Assembly: GCA_964407075.1 (NCBI GenBank)
Contig: CAYOUE010000162.1
Location: forward strand, 1 to 7,391
Direction of reading: 5' to 3'
Length of the DNA: 7,391 bases
DNA from: JAHQVI01 sp964407075
GTDB lineage: Bacteria > Pseudomonadota > Alphaproteobacteria > Rhizobiales > Rhodomicrobiaceae
Translations under genes and position numbers: made by a program
Shown: positions 1 through 5,256 of the stretch, one piece after another
Position numbering within the stretch: the first letter of the stretch is position 1
Layout of the letters: each line of letters begins with the position of its first letter
The notes under the pieces: model-generated
Told to the model about the DNA's origin: nothing
What the model saw: the letters and a program-made list of their open reading frames with translations, nothing else
Database searches by the model: none

Positions 1-286
1 ACGAGAGCAGCACCATGAGGCCGTTCAAACTTGGAAGTCCTTTCTTCGGATTGTCGAAAAAGCCGGGGCTGACCTTGATCGCGAAACTGTCGAAGCCGGG
101 GATGTAGGCCGTCTTGACGTCGACTTCGCCGTTGCGCTCCCCGATCGTCATGCCGAGAATCGGGGGCATGACGACGCCGCCTTCCGCAAGCGCCCTGAAC
201 GCGCCCTCGACAATATCCACGGCCTGACTGTCGAGTCCGACGCACCCGCGCAGCTCGCGTTCGGTCAGAATGGTGATTCCCGGCAT
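1..286 (-). CDS. eutC: Ectoine utilization protein EutC (ornithine cyclodeaminase family), N-terminal part
   Basis: This encodes the first 95 residues of an ornithine cyclodeaminase/mu-crystallin family protein; the rest lies beyond the window edge. Segments such as VVMPPI (residues 39-44), EVDVKTAYIPG (54-64), FAIKVSPGFFDNP (67-79) and LPSLNGLMV (83-91) match the N-terminus I remember for EutC. That family is an NAD(P)-dependent oxidoreductase encoded with EutA and EutB in hydroxyectoine/ectoine catabolism. The ATG is preceded by a strong Shine-Dalgarno sequence (GGAGAAGCC-ATG) 10 nt after the eutB stop, so the two genes are surely co-transcribed and translated in order. The family proposal is that EutA, EutB and EutC together convert hydroxyectoine to ectoine; the exact step done by EutC is not settled, as far as I know. 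A generic ornithine cyclodeaminase is the alternative, but the eutB and doeB neighbours favour EutC. Confidence 0.88.
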   Translation of the reverse strand, partial: MPGITILTERELRGCVGLDSQAVDIVEGAFRALAEGGVVMPPILGMTIGERNGEVDVKTAYIPGFDSFAIKVSPGFFDNPKKGLPSLNGLMVLLS

Positions 287-296
287 GGCTTCTCCG

Positions 297-1265
297 TTAA
301 AGAGGATTTTCACCTGCGATGACGCGCTGAAACAGCGCCATGTCCACATTGCGCCCCGACACGACGATGGCGATACGCTCGCCCAGCCGTTCCGCGAAAT
401 CGTCGAGCAGAAGCGCCGCTCCGACCGCCGCCGCGCCTTCCGTCACAAGACCTTCATGCCTGTAGAGATGGCGCATGGCGTTGGCGATTGCGGTTTCCGG
501 CAGCAGCACGATTTCGTCGACGAACCTGCGCGCCAGATCGTAGGTGAAGCGGTTGTCGAGGCCGATGCCGCCGCCAAGCGAGTCGGCGAGCGAGGCTTCT
601 TCCTCGACCTCGACAGGATGGCCTGCCGCAAGGCTAGCCTGCATCGCCGCGCCGCGCGCCATCGAAACGCCGATCACGCGGATGGCGGGAGAGGCCGATT
701 TGACGGCCAGCGCGATCCCGCCGATCAGCCCGCCGCCCGAAAGCGGTACGACAAGCGTATCGGCCTGCGGCCAGTCTTCGAGGATCTCAAGGCCGATCGT
801 GCCCTGGCCGGCGATGACGTCGGCATGATCGAAAGGCGGGATCTCCGTCAGGCCCTCCTCGGCGGCAAGCCGGCCGGCTTCGCGCTGCGCCTCGTCCTGG
901 CTCCGTCCGATGACGCGCAGGTCGCCGCCCGCAGCGCGTATCGCTTCGCGCTTGTTTTCCGGGACCAGTTCCGAAAGGCATACGGCCGCGCGGACGCATC
1001 TGCGGGCTGCGGCATGGCTCACGGCGCGGCCATGATTGCCGGTCGAGGCGCATACGACCCCGCGCGCCGCCTGCTCCGGCGAAAGCCGGGCGAGGGCATT
1101 GGCTGCGCCGCGTATCTTGAACGCGCCGGTCGGCTGGATCGTTTCGAGTTTCAGACGGACGTCGCGTCCCCTGCCGGACAGGGATGCGGACGGTGCGAGC
1201 GGCGTGCGCAAGGCGGCTTCGGCGACGGGTCCGCGCGCTTCATAGATGGACTGCAAAGTCAGCAA
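297..1265 (-). CDS. eutB: Hydroxyectoine utilization dehydratase EutB (PLP-dependent, threonine dehydratase-like)
   Basis: This is a 322-residue fold-type II PLP enzyme of the serine/threonine dehydratase family. Visible signatures, numbered from the chosen start, are the PLP-lysine motif TGAFKIRGA (46-54, Schiff-base Lys50), the substrate loop ASTGNHG (73-79), the phosphate-binding glycine loop SGGGL (176-180) and a C-terminal VVSGRN motif. Placement directly before eutC and opposite doeB indicates EutB of hydroxyectoine breakdown rather than housekeeping threonine deaminase; no C-terminal ACT domain is present. I chose a TTG start at 1265 because it has a good Shine-Dalgarno (GAGG, 5 nt away) and gives the family N-terminus (LTLQSIYEAR, then LRTPL). 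The frame stays open upstream to an ATG at 1352, but that would add 29 residues without family resemblance and would consume the promoter region. It is cytoplasmic and the first gene of a eutB-eutC operon here. Confidence 0.87.
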   Translation of the reverse strand: MLTLQSIYEARGPVAEAALRTPLAPSASLSGRGRDVRLKLETIQPTGAFKIRGAANALARLSPEQAARGVVCASTGNHGRAVSHAAARRCVRAAVCLSELVPENKREAIRAAGGDLRVIGRSQDEAQREAGRLAAEEGLTEIPPFDHADVIAGQGTIGLEILEDWPQADTLVVPLSGGGLIGGIALAVKSASPAIRVIGVSMARGAAMQASLAAGHPVEVEEEASLADSLGGGIGLDNRFTYDLARRFVDEIVLLPETAIANAMRHLYRHEGLVTEGAAAVGAALLLDDFAERLGERIAIVVSGRNVDMALFQRVIAGENPL

Positions 1266-1284
1266 GACCGCCTCACAGGTTGCT

Positions 1285-1296
1285 GTTGTGTACAAC
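1285..1296. promoter_or_regulatory. Operator-like dyad, eutB-proximal
   Basis: GTTGT-GT-ACAAC is an inverted repeat with 5-bp arms. It ends 20 nt before the TTG start of eutB. The wider segment TGTGTACAACTTG (1287-1299) recurs with one mismatch near doeB (1360-1372). The pattern GT-N2-AC inside a short dyad resembles GntR-family sites; assignment to an EnuR-like regulator is inference from the neighbouring genes. Confidence 0.45.
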
Positions 1297-1358
1297 TTGA
1301 CTTGAGATAACAGCCAATACAAGATCAAGTCTACTTCTGAAACCTCATTCAAGCAATA

Positions 1359-1368
1359 ATGTGTACAT
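1359..1368. promoter_or_regulatory. Operator-like dyad, doeB-proximal
   Basis: ATGT-GT-ACAT is the second copy of the dyad, within TGTGTACATCTTG (1360-1372), which matches the eutB-proximal copy at 12 of 13 positions. The two copies are in the same orientation and 73 bp apart, close to seven helical turns. This copy would overlap the transcription start predicted from the AATAAT -10 element at 1355-1360, a position suited to repression. Confidence 0.45.
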
Positions 1369-1393
1369 CTTGGAAAGCGGAGATCGCTACGGC

Positions 1394-2410
1394 ATGAGCC
1401 ACACCTCGATGGAGCTGCGCAGCAAAATCTCTACAAAGCTGGATTTTGGCGCCGAGGGCGCGCAGCACGGCCATCTGACGATTCCTCATTCGCGCAACGA
1501 GTCGGCATGGGGCTCGATCCTGATGCCGGTTTCGGTCTTCAAACGCGGCGAAGGCCCGACCGTGCTGCTGACGGGAGGCAGCCACGGCGATGAATATGAA
1601 GGGCCGATTGCGCTGATGAACCTCATCCGCTCGCTCGACATCGAGAAGATTTCCGGGCGCATCATCGTCATTCCGGCGCTGAACTATCCGGCGGTAAAGG
1701 CCGGCACGCGCCTGTCGCCGATCGACGGGCGCAACATGAACCGCGCTTTTCCCGGCAACCGCGACGGCACGATCACGGAAATGATCGCCGATTTCGTGCA
1801 GCGCTTCATCCTTCCTCTTTGCGACGCCGCCATCGACATTCACGCCGGCGGGCGCGCGATGAGTTTTCTTCCGTGCTCGGTCATTCACCGCCTGCCAGAC
1901 GAGGAGCGGATGGCGCGCACGGTGGCGGCCGCCAGGGCGTTCGGCTCGCCCTACTGCCTCGTTCTGGAGGAACTCGACGCCGCGGGGATGCTCGACACCG
2001 CGATCGAGGATATGGGCAGGATCTTCATTTCAACCGAGTTGGGCGGAGGCGGCGCCGCGACCGTCGACACGGTTCGCATTGCGCAGAACGGCGTCCATGA
2101 CGTGCTTGTTCATCTGGGCGTTCTCGACGCGCAGCCGCGCGGAACCGGCGAAACGCGCTTCCTCGAAACGCCGGAAGGCTCGTTCGTCATCGCGGACAGG
2201 AGCGGGATCTTCGAGGCGGCCGTCGAGCCTGGACAAGCGGTCGCGGCGGGCGATCCGATCGCCTATGTCCACGACATCGACGCGCCGCAACAGCCGCCCG
2301 CCATCTACCGCGCGCCCATGGGCGGCATCGTCGTTCACCGCCACATCGCCGGACATATCGCGCGCGGCGATTGCCTGTCGGTGATCGCGCGGAACATGGC
2401 TGGCCTTTAA
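1394..2410 (+). CDS. doeB: N-alpha-acetyl-L-2,4-diaminobutyrate deacetylase DoeB/EutE (M14-like, AstE/AspA family)
   Basis: DoeB (EutE) hydrolyses N-alpha-acetyl-L-2,4-diaminobutyrate, the product of ectoine ring opening, to 2,4-diaminobutyrate and acetate in the cytoplasm. The 338-residue product has the succinylglutamate desuccinylase/aspartoacylase fold signature: GGSHGDEYEG (61-70) supplies zinc ligands His64 and Glu67, and DIHAGG (148-153) supplies His150. RNMNRAFPG (113-121) is the substrate-binding arginine stretch, and STELGGGG follows with the likely catalytic glutamate. The C-terminal part ends in a small beta-rich segment with PMGGIVV. The family opening 'HSR..SAWGS' is present at 32-41. 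I chose ATG 1394, preceded by GGAGA 10 nt away, over an in-frame GTG at 1361 that lies inside the operator-like dyad. The gene is divergent from eutBC and converges with the GGDEF-EAL gene, 28 bp between stops. doeA (ectoine hydrolase) is not in the window. Confidence 0.9.
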   Translation: MSHTSMELRSKISTKLDFGAEGAQHGHLTIPHSRNESAWGSILMPVSVFKRGEGPTVLLTGGSHGDEYEGPIALMNLIRSLDIEKISGRIIVIPALNYPAVKAGTRLSPIDGRNMNRAFPGNRDGTITEMIADFVQRFILPLCDAAIDIHAGGRAMSFLPCSVIHRLPDEERMARTVAAARAFGSPYCLVLEELDAAGMLDTAIEDMGRIFISTELGGGGAATVDTVRIAQNGVHDVLVHLGVLDAQPRGTGETRFLETPEGSFVIADRSGIFEAAVEPGQAVAAGDPIAYVHDIDAPQQPPAIYRAPMGGIVVHRHIAGHIARGDCLSVIARNMAGL

Positions 2411-2438
2411 CTCGCGCCGCTCCGCGCGCCCGCTCCGC

Positions 2439-4694
2439 TCAGATCGCCTCCGACAGTCTGCCGGGATAGCTCTCCTGAAAATCGGGATTGGTGTATTCGG
2501 CCATGTCCTCTATGGGCCTGGGCTGGCTGAAGAGGAAGCCCTGCGCCTCGGCGCACCCCAGCGCCCTGACGGTCTCCAGTTGCGCAATCGTCTCGATGCC
2601 TTCCGCGGTCGTATTCGCGCCGAGAGATCTCGCCAGGCTGAGAATGGCGCGTATGATCGCGATATACTTCACATTCTCCTCCAGCCCCTTCACGAAGGAT
2701 CTGTCGATCTTGATCCTGTCGAACTCGAAGCTGCACAGACAGCTCAGCGACGAGAAACCGGTCCCGAAATCGTCCATCGCGATGCGCACGCCGAGATTGC
2801 GTATCCTGACGATCATCTCGAGCGTGTCGGCGGTGGCTTCCATCATCAGGGTCTCGGTGATCTCCAGTTCGAGCCGCTCCGGCTCCAGCCCCGATTCGAG
2901 CAGCGCCCGCTCGATTTTCTCGACGAGATGCACGTCCCGGAACTGCACCGGTGAGAGGTTGACCGCAATGCGCTTGTCCTTCTCGAAAGCGACGGCCTGG
3001 CGGCAGGCCTCATTGAGCGCCCATTCGCCGATTTCGAAGATCAGGCCGCTTTCCTCGGCGATCGGAATGAAGATGGCGGGCGCGATCTGCCCTTTCCGCG
3101 GATGATTCCAGCGCAGAAGCGCTTCGAATCCGCTGACTCTGTTCTCGTGGATGGACCGGATGGCCTGGTAGTAGAGGCAAAGCTCGCTGTTCTCCAGAGC
3201 ATCCCTCAGATCTTCCTGCAACTTCCGTTTCTCGGCGAAGCCATGCGCCATGTCCGGCCTGAAGGCGCGATGACTGTTGCGGCCGTCCGTCTTCGCCTTG
3301 TAGAGAGCGAGATCGGCATTGCGAAGCAATTCCTCAGCTGTCGCACCGGGATCCGTGAGCCTTGCGCTGCCGATGCTGCAGGTCACGGTGACGCGCTGGC
3401 CGTCGATCATGACGGGCTTGCGGATCAGACTCAGAAGGCGTTGCGCCGCCGCCTCCACCTCGGACGGCCTCAGGCCGGGCGCGATGATCGCGAACTCATC
3501 GCCTCCGAGCCGGGCGAGCAGATCGCGCTTGCGGACGCATTTGCCCATACGCTCGGCGAGCACGCGCAGAATGTTGTCGCCGAACAGATGCCCGTATGTG
3601 TCGTTGGCGGATTTGAAATTATCCACATCGATGAGGAATATGGCCACGCCGTTATGCCGCTCATATTCATTCACCGCAGACTCCAGCTTGGTTCGGAAAT
3701 AGGCGCGGTTCGCCAGCCCGGTCAGATCGTCATGGCGCGCCAGATGCGCAATGGTCATGTGATGACGGCTGATCGCGAGGATCGCCCAGATCAACAGCAC
3801 CGAAACAATCAGACCGACACCGATATATCTGGCGAGATTCCTGTTGGCGGAGGCGAAAACGATGTCAGGCGCAATCCCCACAGCGACAAACAGCGGCTTG
3901 TCCGAGACCTGGCGGACCGAATAGATCCGGTTGCGGCCGGAGCCGTCCAGGTCGCCGTGATACACCCCGTCGCCGCGCCTTGCATTACGCATCAGCTCGG
4001 TTTTCTCTATGTAGTCGCCCATTTCGAGATGGCTGGTTCCGGTGGCGACACGGACGTGACCGTCATAGCCGGCAAGCAGGATCGCGCCTTCCTCGCCAAG
4101 ATCGATGGAACGGTAGAACTGGCCGAAATGAGCAGGATCGATGGACGCCAGCAGCACGCCGGCGAATGAGCCGTCGGGCCTCTCGATCCGCCGCGTCAGC
4201 TGGACCGACCAGCGGCCGGAGCGGCGGCCGAGAACAGGCTTCGAGATATGGGTCCTGTCCTCGCGCGTGAATTTGTGAACGACGAAATGCTCGCGGTCCT
4301 TGAGGTCTATCGGTTCGGGAGGATGCTCGCCGATCGTCGTCGCTCTCAGCACGCCCGCATGGTCGATGGCCGCCATCTGAAAGCTCAGATCGCTGAGCAA
4401 TGCCGGATCGGGCAAGCGCTGGGAGATCGCTTCCTCGTGCTCCATGGACTCCAGAGCGGCGAGGTAGCGCTTGCGGGCAATTATCAGCGCCTTGTCGAGT
4501 TCGCGCACCGTCCTGACGATATGCTCGTCGAAGACGCGATTGAGGTTTTTCAGGTCCTGGTGGGCCGAATTGCGCGCAGCCTCGTATTCCCCGCGGATCT
4601 GATACCAGATGCCGAACCAGAACATCAGCATGATGAAGACGCCGAACCAGACAAGCGGGGTGCGGGCGAGTCTTTGCAATTTCAACTTGAACAT
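2439..4694 (-). CDS. Membrane-bound Cache-GGDEF-EAL c-di-GMP cyclase/phosphodiesterase
   Basis: This 751-residue protein should make and/or degrade the second messenger c-di-GMP at the inner membrane. Order of parts: TM helix about 13-31; periplasmic region about 32-288 resembling a double-Cache (dCache_1) ligand sensor; TM helix about 291-309; GGDEF domain about 315-480; EAL domain about 490-735. The GGDEF signature is intact (397-401), and RKRD (388-391) at the correct spacing is a product-inhibition I-site. In the EAL domain the key motifs are present: EALLRW (524-529), the Asn of AVNLSP (577-582), the ITET glutamate region (612-615), DDFGTGFSSL (641-650), KIDRSF (662-667), AEGIET (697-702) and QGFLFSQP (718-725). 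Both activities therefore look possible, and which dominates cannot be read from sequence. The ATG at 4694 has only a weak GGA Shine-Dalgarno, inside a repeated 12-bp motif. It appears monocistronic. The ligand is unknown; osmolytes or purines are speculation from context. Confidence 0.93.
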   Translation of the reverse strand: MFKLKLQRLARTPLVWFGVFIMLMFWFGIWYQIRGEYEAARNSAHQDLKNLNRVFDEHIVRTVRELDKALIIARKRYLAALESMEHEEAISQRLPDPALLSDLSFQMAAIDHAGVLRATTIGEHPPEPIDLKDREHFVVHKFTREDRTHISKPVLGRRSGRWSVQLTRRIERPDGSFAGVLLASIDPAHFGQFYRSIDLGEEGAILLAGYDGHVRVATGTSHLEMGDYIEKTELMRNARRGDGVYHGDLDGSGRNRIYSVRQVSDKPLFVAVGIAPDIVFASANRNLARYIGVGLIVSVLLIWAILAISRHHMTIAHLARHDDLTGLANRAYFRTKLESAVNEYERHNGVAIFLIDVDNFKSANDTYGHLFGDNILRVLAERMGKCVRKRDLLARLGGDEFAIIAPGLRPSEVEAAAQRLLSLIRKPVMIDGQRVTVTCSIGSARLTDPGATAEELLRNADLALYKAKTDGRNSHRAFRPDMAHGFAEKRKLQEDLRDALENSELCLYYQAIRSIHENRVSGFEALLRWNHPRKGQIAPAIFIPIAEESGLIFEIGEWALNEACRQAVAFEKDKRIAVNLSPVQFRDVHLVEKIERALLESGLEPERLELEITETLMMEATADTLEMIVRIRNLGVRIAMDDFGTGFSSLSCLCSFEFDRIKIDRSFVKGLEENVKYIAIIRAILSLARSLGANTTAEGIETIAQLETVRALGCAEAQGFLFSQPRPIEDMAEYTNPDFQESYPGRLSEAI

Positions 4695-4697
4695 ATA

Positions 4698-4893
4698 TGC
4701 ATCCGAATGACGGCGCTGGACTCAGTCGCCCGAGTGGATTGTCATTCACATGCGTTGAATATGTATTGATCGTTTCACTCTAAAATTAAATATCATGCGT
4801 ATGAGATAAACCATGCCGGATAATTTATATTTTAATCTTAAATATCATATATACTATTGATAAACATTACATTGTGAACACCATTCGGATGCA
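4698..4893. repeat. 12-bp inverted repeat pair flanking the AT-rich segment
   Basis: TGCATCCGAATG at 4698-4709 is the exact reverse complement of CATTCGGATGCA at 4882-4893. The arms are 172 bp apart and bracket the AT-rich segment. Read in each gene's own direction, the same CATTCGGATGCA precedes both divergent genes: it covers the Shine-Dalgarno of the GGDEF-EAL gene and lies 68 nt ahead of the small ORF. It could be a shared protein-binding site or the relic of a small insertion. Confidence 0.5.
4786..4865. repeat. Imperfect AT-rich direct duplication (two units)
   Basis: Unit 1 (4786-4811) and unit 2 (4838-4865) both begin with the identical 11-mer TTAAATATCAT and both end in TGA-(G or TT)GATAAAC-like sequence, the second being 2 nt longer. 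The 11-mers start 52 bp apart, close to five helical turns, so proteins bound to them would face the same side of the DNA. Candidate roles are a paired activator or nucleoid-protein site, or a local duplication without function. Confidence 0.5.
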
Positions 4894-4911
4894 CAAATCT
4901 CCAGCGTTTGT

Positions 4912-4925
4912 TAGCTTCGAAGCTA
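4912..4925. promoter_or_regulatory. 14-bp perfect palindrome
   Basis: TAGCTTCGAAGCTA is a perfect palindrome with no spacer, so it is more likely a dimer-binding site on DNA than an RNA hairpin. It overlaps TATAGA (4924-4929), a possible -10 for the downstream small ORF, and lies 36 nt ahead of that ORF's start. Confidence 0.35.
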
Positions 4926-4961
4926 TAGAGTGAGTTTCTACACAGTATGAGGCGTTTCGTT

Positions 4962-5117
4962 ATGTCGAAAGGCTGGAACTCCCGCATGTGCCTGCTTGCT
5001 GCCATTCCGGTCCTTGCCATAATCGGAGCGGTCCTCCTCGCTGGGCTTTGGGGCGGCAAGACATGGTCCGGCGCGGGACTCACTCCTCTTGAGCGGGCCG
5101 CGATTTCCGCATTCTGA
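4962..5117 (+). CDS. Possible small single-pass membrane protein (51 aa), unrecognised
   Basis: I do not recognise this reading frame. From ATG 4962 it encodes 51 residues: a short basic head (MSKGWNSR), a hydrophobic stretch about residues 10-31 long enough for one membrane helix or an uncleaved signal anchor (includes LLAAIPVLAIIGAVLLAGL), and a short tail ending in LTPLERAAISAF. The start is supported by TGAGG about 9 nt upstream. An in-frame ATG at 4947 would give 56 residues but has a worse ribosome site. Third codon positions are mostly G or C, as in the neighbouring genes, while the DNA just upstream is AT-rich, which favours real coding. The positive-inside rule would put the head in the cytoplasm. 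It is upstream of and co-oriented with the TSUP permease gene, 139 bp apart. It could still be a chance ORF, and a longer minus-strand frame overlaps it. Confidence 0.45.
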   Translation: MSKGWNSRMCLLAAIPVLAIIGAVLLAGLWGGKTWSGAGLTPLERAAISAF

Positions 5118-5177
5118 ACGCTTCCCGCCCGAGGCCGGCCAACAATCCGGATTTCAGGTATAACCTCCAGAAAAGCG

Positions 5178-5206
5178 TTTACAACCTTTGATTGCATATC
5201 TATGCA
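5178..5206 (+). promoter_or_regulatory. Candidate promoter for the TSUP permease gene
   Basis: TTTACA (5178-5183) matches the -35 consensus at five of six positions. Seventeen bases later TATGCA (5201-5206) is a partial -10 match. A start near 5213 would give a leader of about 44 nt. The -10 falls within the TGCATA-N2-TATGCA palindrome, so a bound protein would block it. This is a pattern match only. Confidence 0.3.
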
Positions 5207-5233
5207 GCCTTGGGATTAACAAGGGCTGCATAG
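5193..5233. promoter_or_regulatory. TGCATA/TATGCA operator-like cluster with 13-bp stem
   Basis: TGCATA-TC-TATGCA (5193-5206) is a perfect 14-bp dyad, and a third copy TGCATA lies at 5227-5232. The second and third copies belong to a longer inverted repeat: CTATGCAGCCTTG (5200-5212), loop GGATTAA, then CAAGGGCTGCATAG (5220-5233), 13 paired bases with one bulged G. In RNA this would be a stable hairpin ending 23 nt before the permease start. There is no U-run after it, so it is not a typical terminator. The two alternative pairings of the shared TATGCA arm could matter, but an operator reading is simplest. Confidence 0.5.
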
Positions 5234-5256
5234 CCGCTTCACGACACAGGCGCTGA

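Larger units (their letters stand above)
1266..1393. promoter_or_regulatory. Divergent promoter region between eutB and doeB
   Basis: This 128-bp spacer must drive eutBC leftward and doeB rightward. It is visibly more AT-rich than the flanking genes. Rightward, AATAAT at 1355-1360 is a good -10 match, though its -35 (TACTTC, 1332-1337) is poor, as for an activator-dependent or weak promoter. TTGACT at 1297-1302 is a good -35 but has only CAAGAT at the right distance. Leftward, TAGACT (1333-1328) with TTATCT (1310-1305), spacer 17, is a weak candidate. Two related dyads sit near the start codons and are listed separately. A further 7-bp inverted pair, GACTTGA (1299-1305) and TCAAGTC (1325-1331), lies between them. 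Ectoine-catabolic genes are commonly controlled by EnuR, a GntR/MocR-type regulator, so that class is the natural guess; no regulator gene is in view. Confidence 0.6.
4695..4961. promoter_or_regulatory. AT-rich divergent intergenic region with clustered repeats
   Basis: This stretch has no convincing gene. It separates the leftward GGDEF-EAL gene from the rightward small ORF. From about 4755 to 4900 it is far richer in A+T than anything else in the window, which fits a promoter region, a DNA-bending or nucleoid-protein site, or a remnant of transferred DNA. It contains the duplicated element at 4786-4865, the 12-bp inverted pair at 4698-4709 and 4882-4893, and the palindrome at 4912-4925, each listed separately. 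TATAGA (4924-4929) could be a rightward -10, but I see no matching -35, so I do not fix a promoter. Confidence 0.5.

Noticed and set aside
270..1310. Long plus-strand frame opposite eutB (346 codons)
   Set aside because: It is an antisense shadow caused by high GC. Its translation is arginine-rich with no family motifs, while the minus strand carries clear EutB signatures.
1361..1393. GTG at 1361 as the start of doeB
   Set aside because: It lies inside the operator-like dyad and would add 11 residues not seen in the family. ATG 1394 has a usable Shine-Dalgarno and gives the expected N-terminus.
2411..2438. Possible bidirectional terminator between doeB and the GGDEF-EAL gene
   Set aside because: The 28 bases are GC-rich, but I found no stable stem followed by a T-run on either strand.
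3102..4169. Long plus-strand frame opposite the GGDEF-EAL gene (355 codons)
   Set aside because: It is a shadow ORF. The minus strand has intact GGDEF and Cache-like sequence over the same bases.
4698..4893. 12-bp inverted repeats as ends of an insertion sequence
   Set aside because: No transposase frame lies between them and no target duplication is visible. At most it could be a miniature element, which the sequence alone does not show.
4838..5197. 119-codon minus-strand open frame across the intergenic region
   Set aside because: It has no recognisable family features and a poorly spaced ribosome site. It runs from GC-rich into very AT-rich DNA without a change in coding character, and it opposes the better-supported small ORF. 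I cannot fully exclude it.
5200..5233. Hairpin as an intrinsic terminator for the small ORF
   Set aside because: No U-tract follows on the plus strand, and it sits right before the permease start, so an operator or leader structure is more likely.
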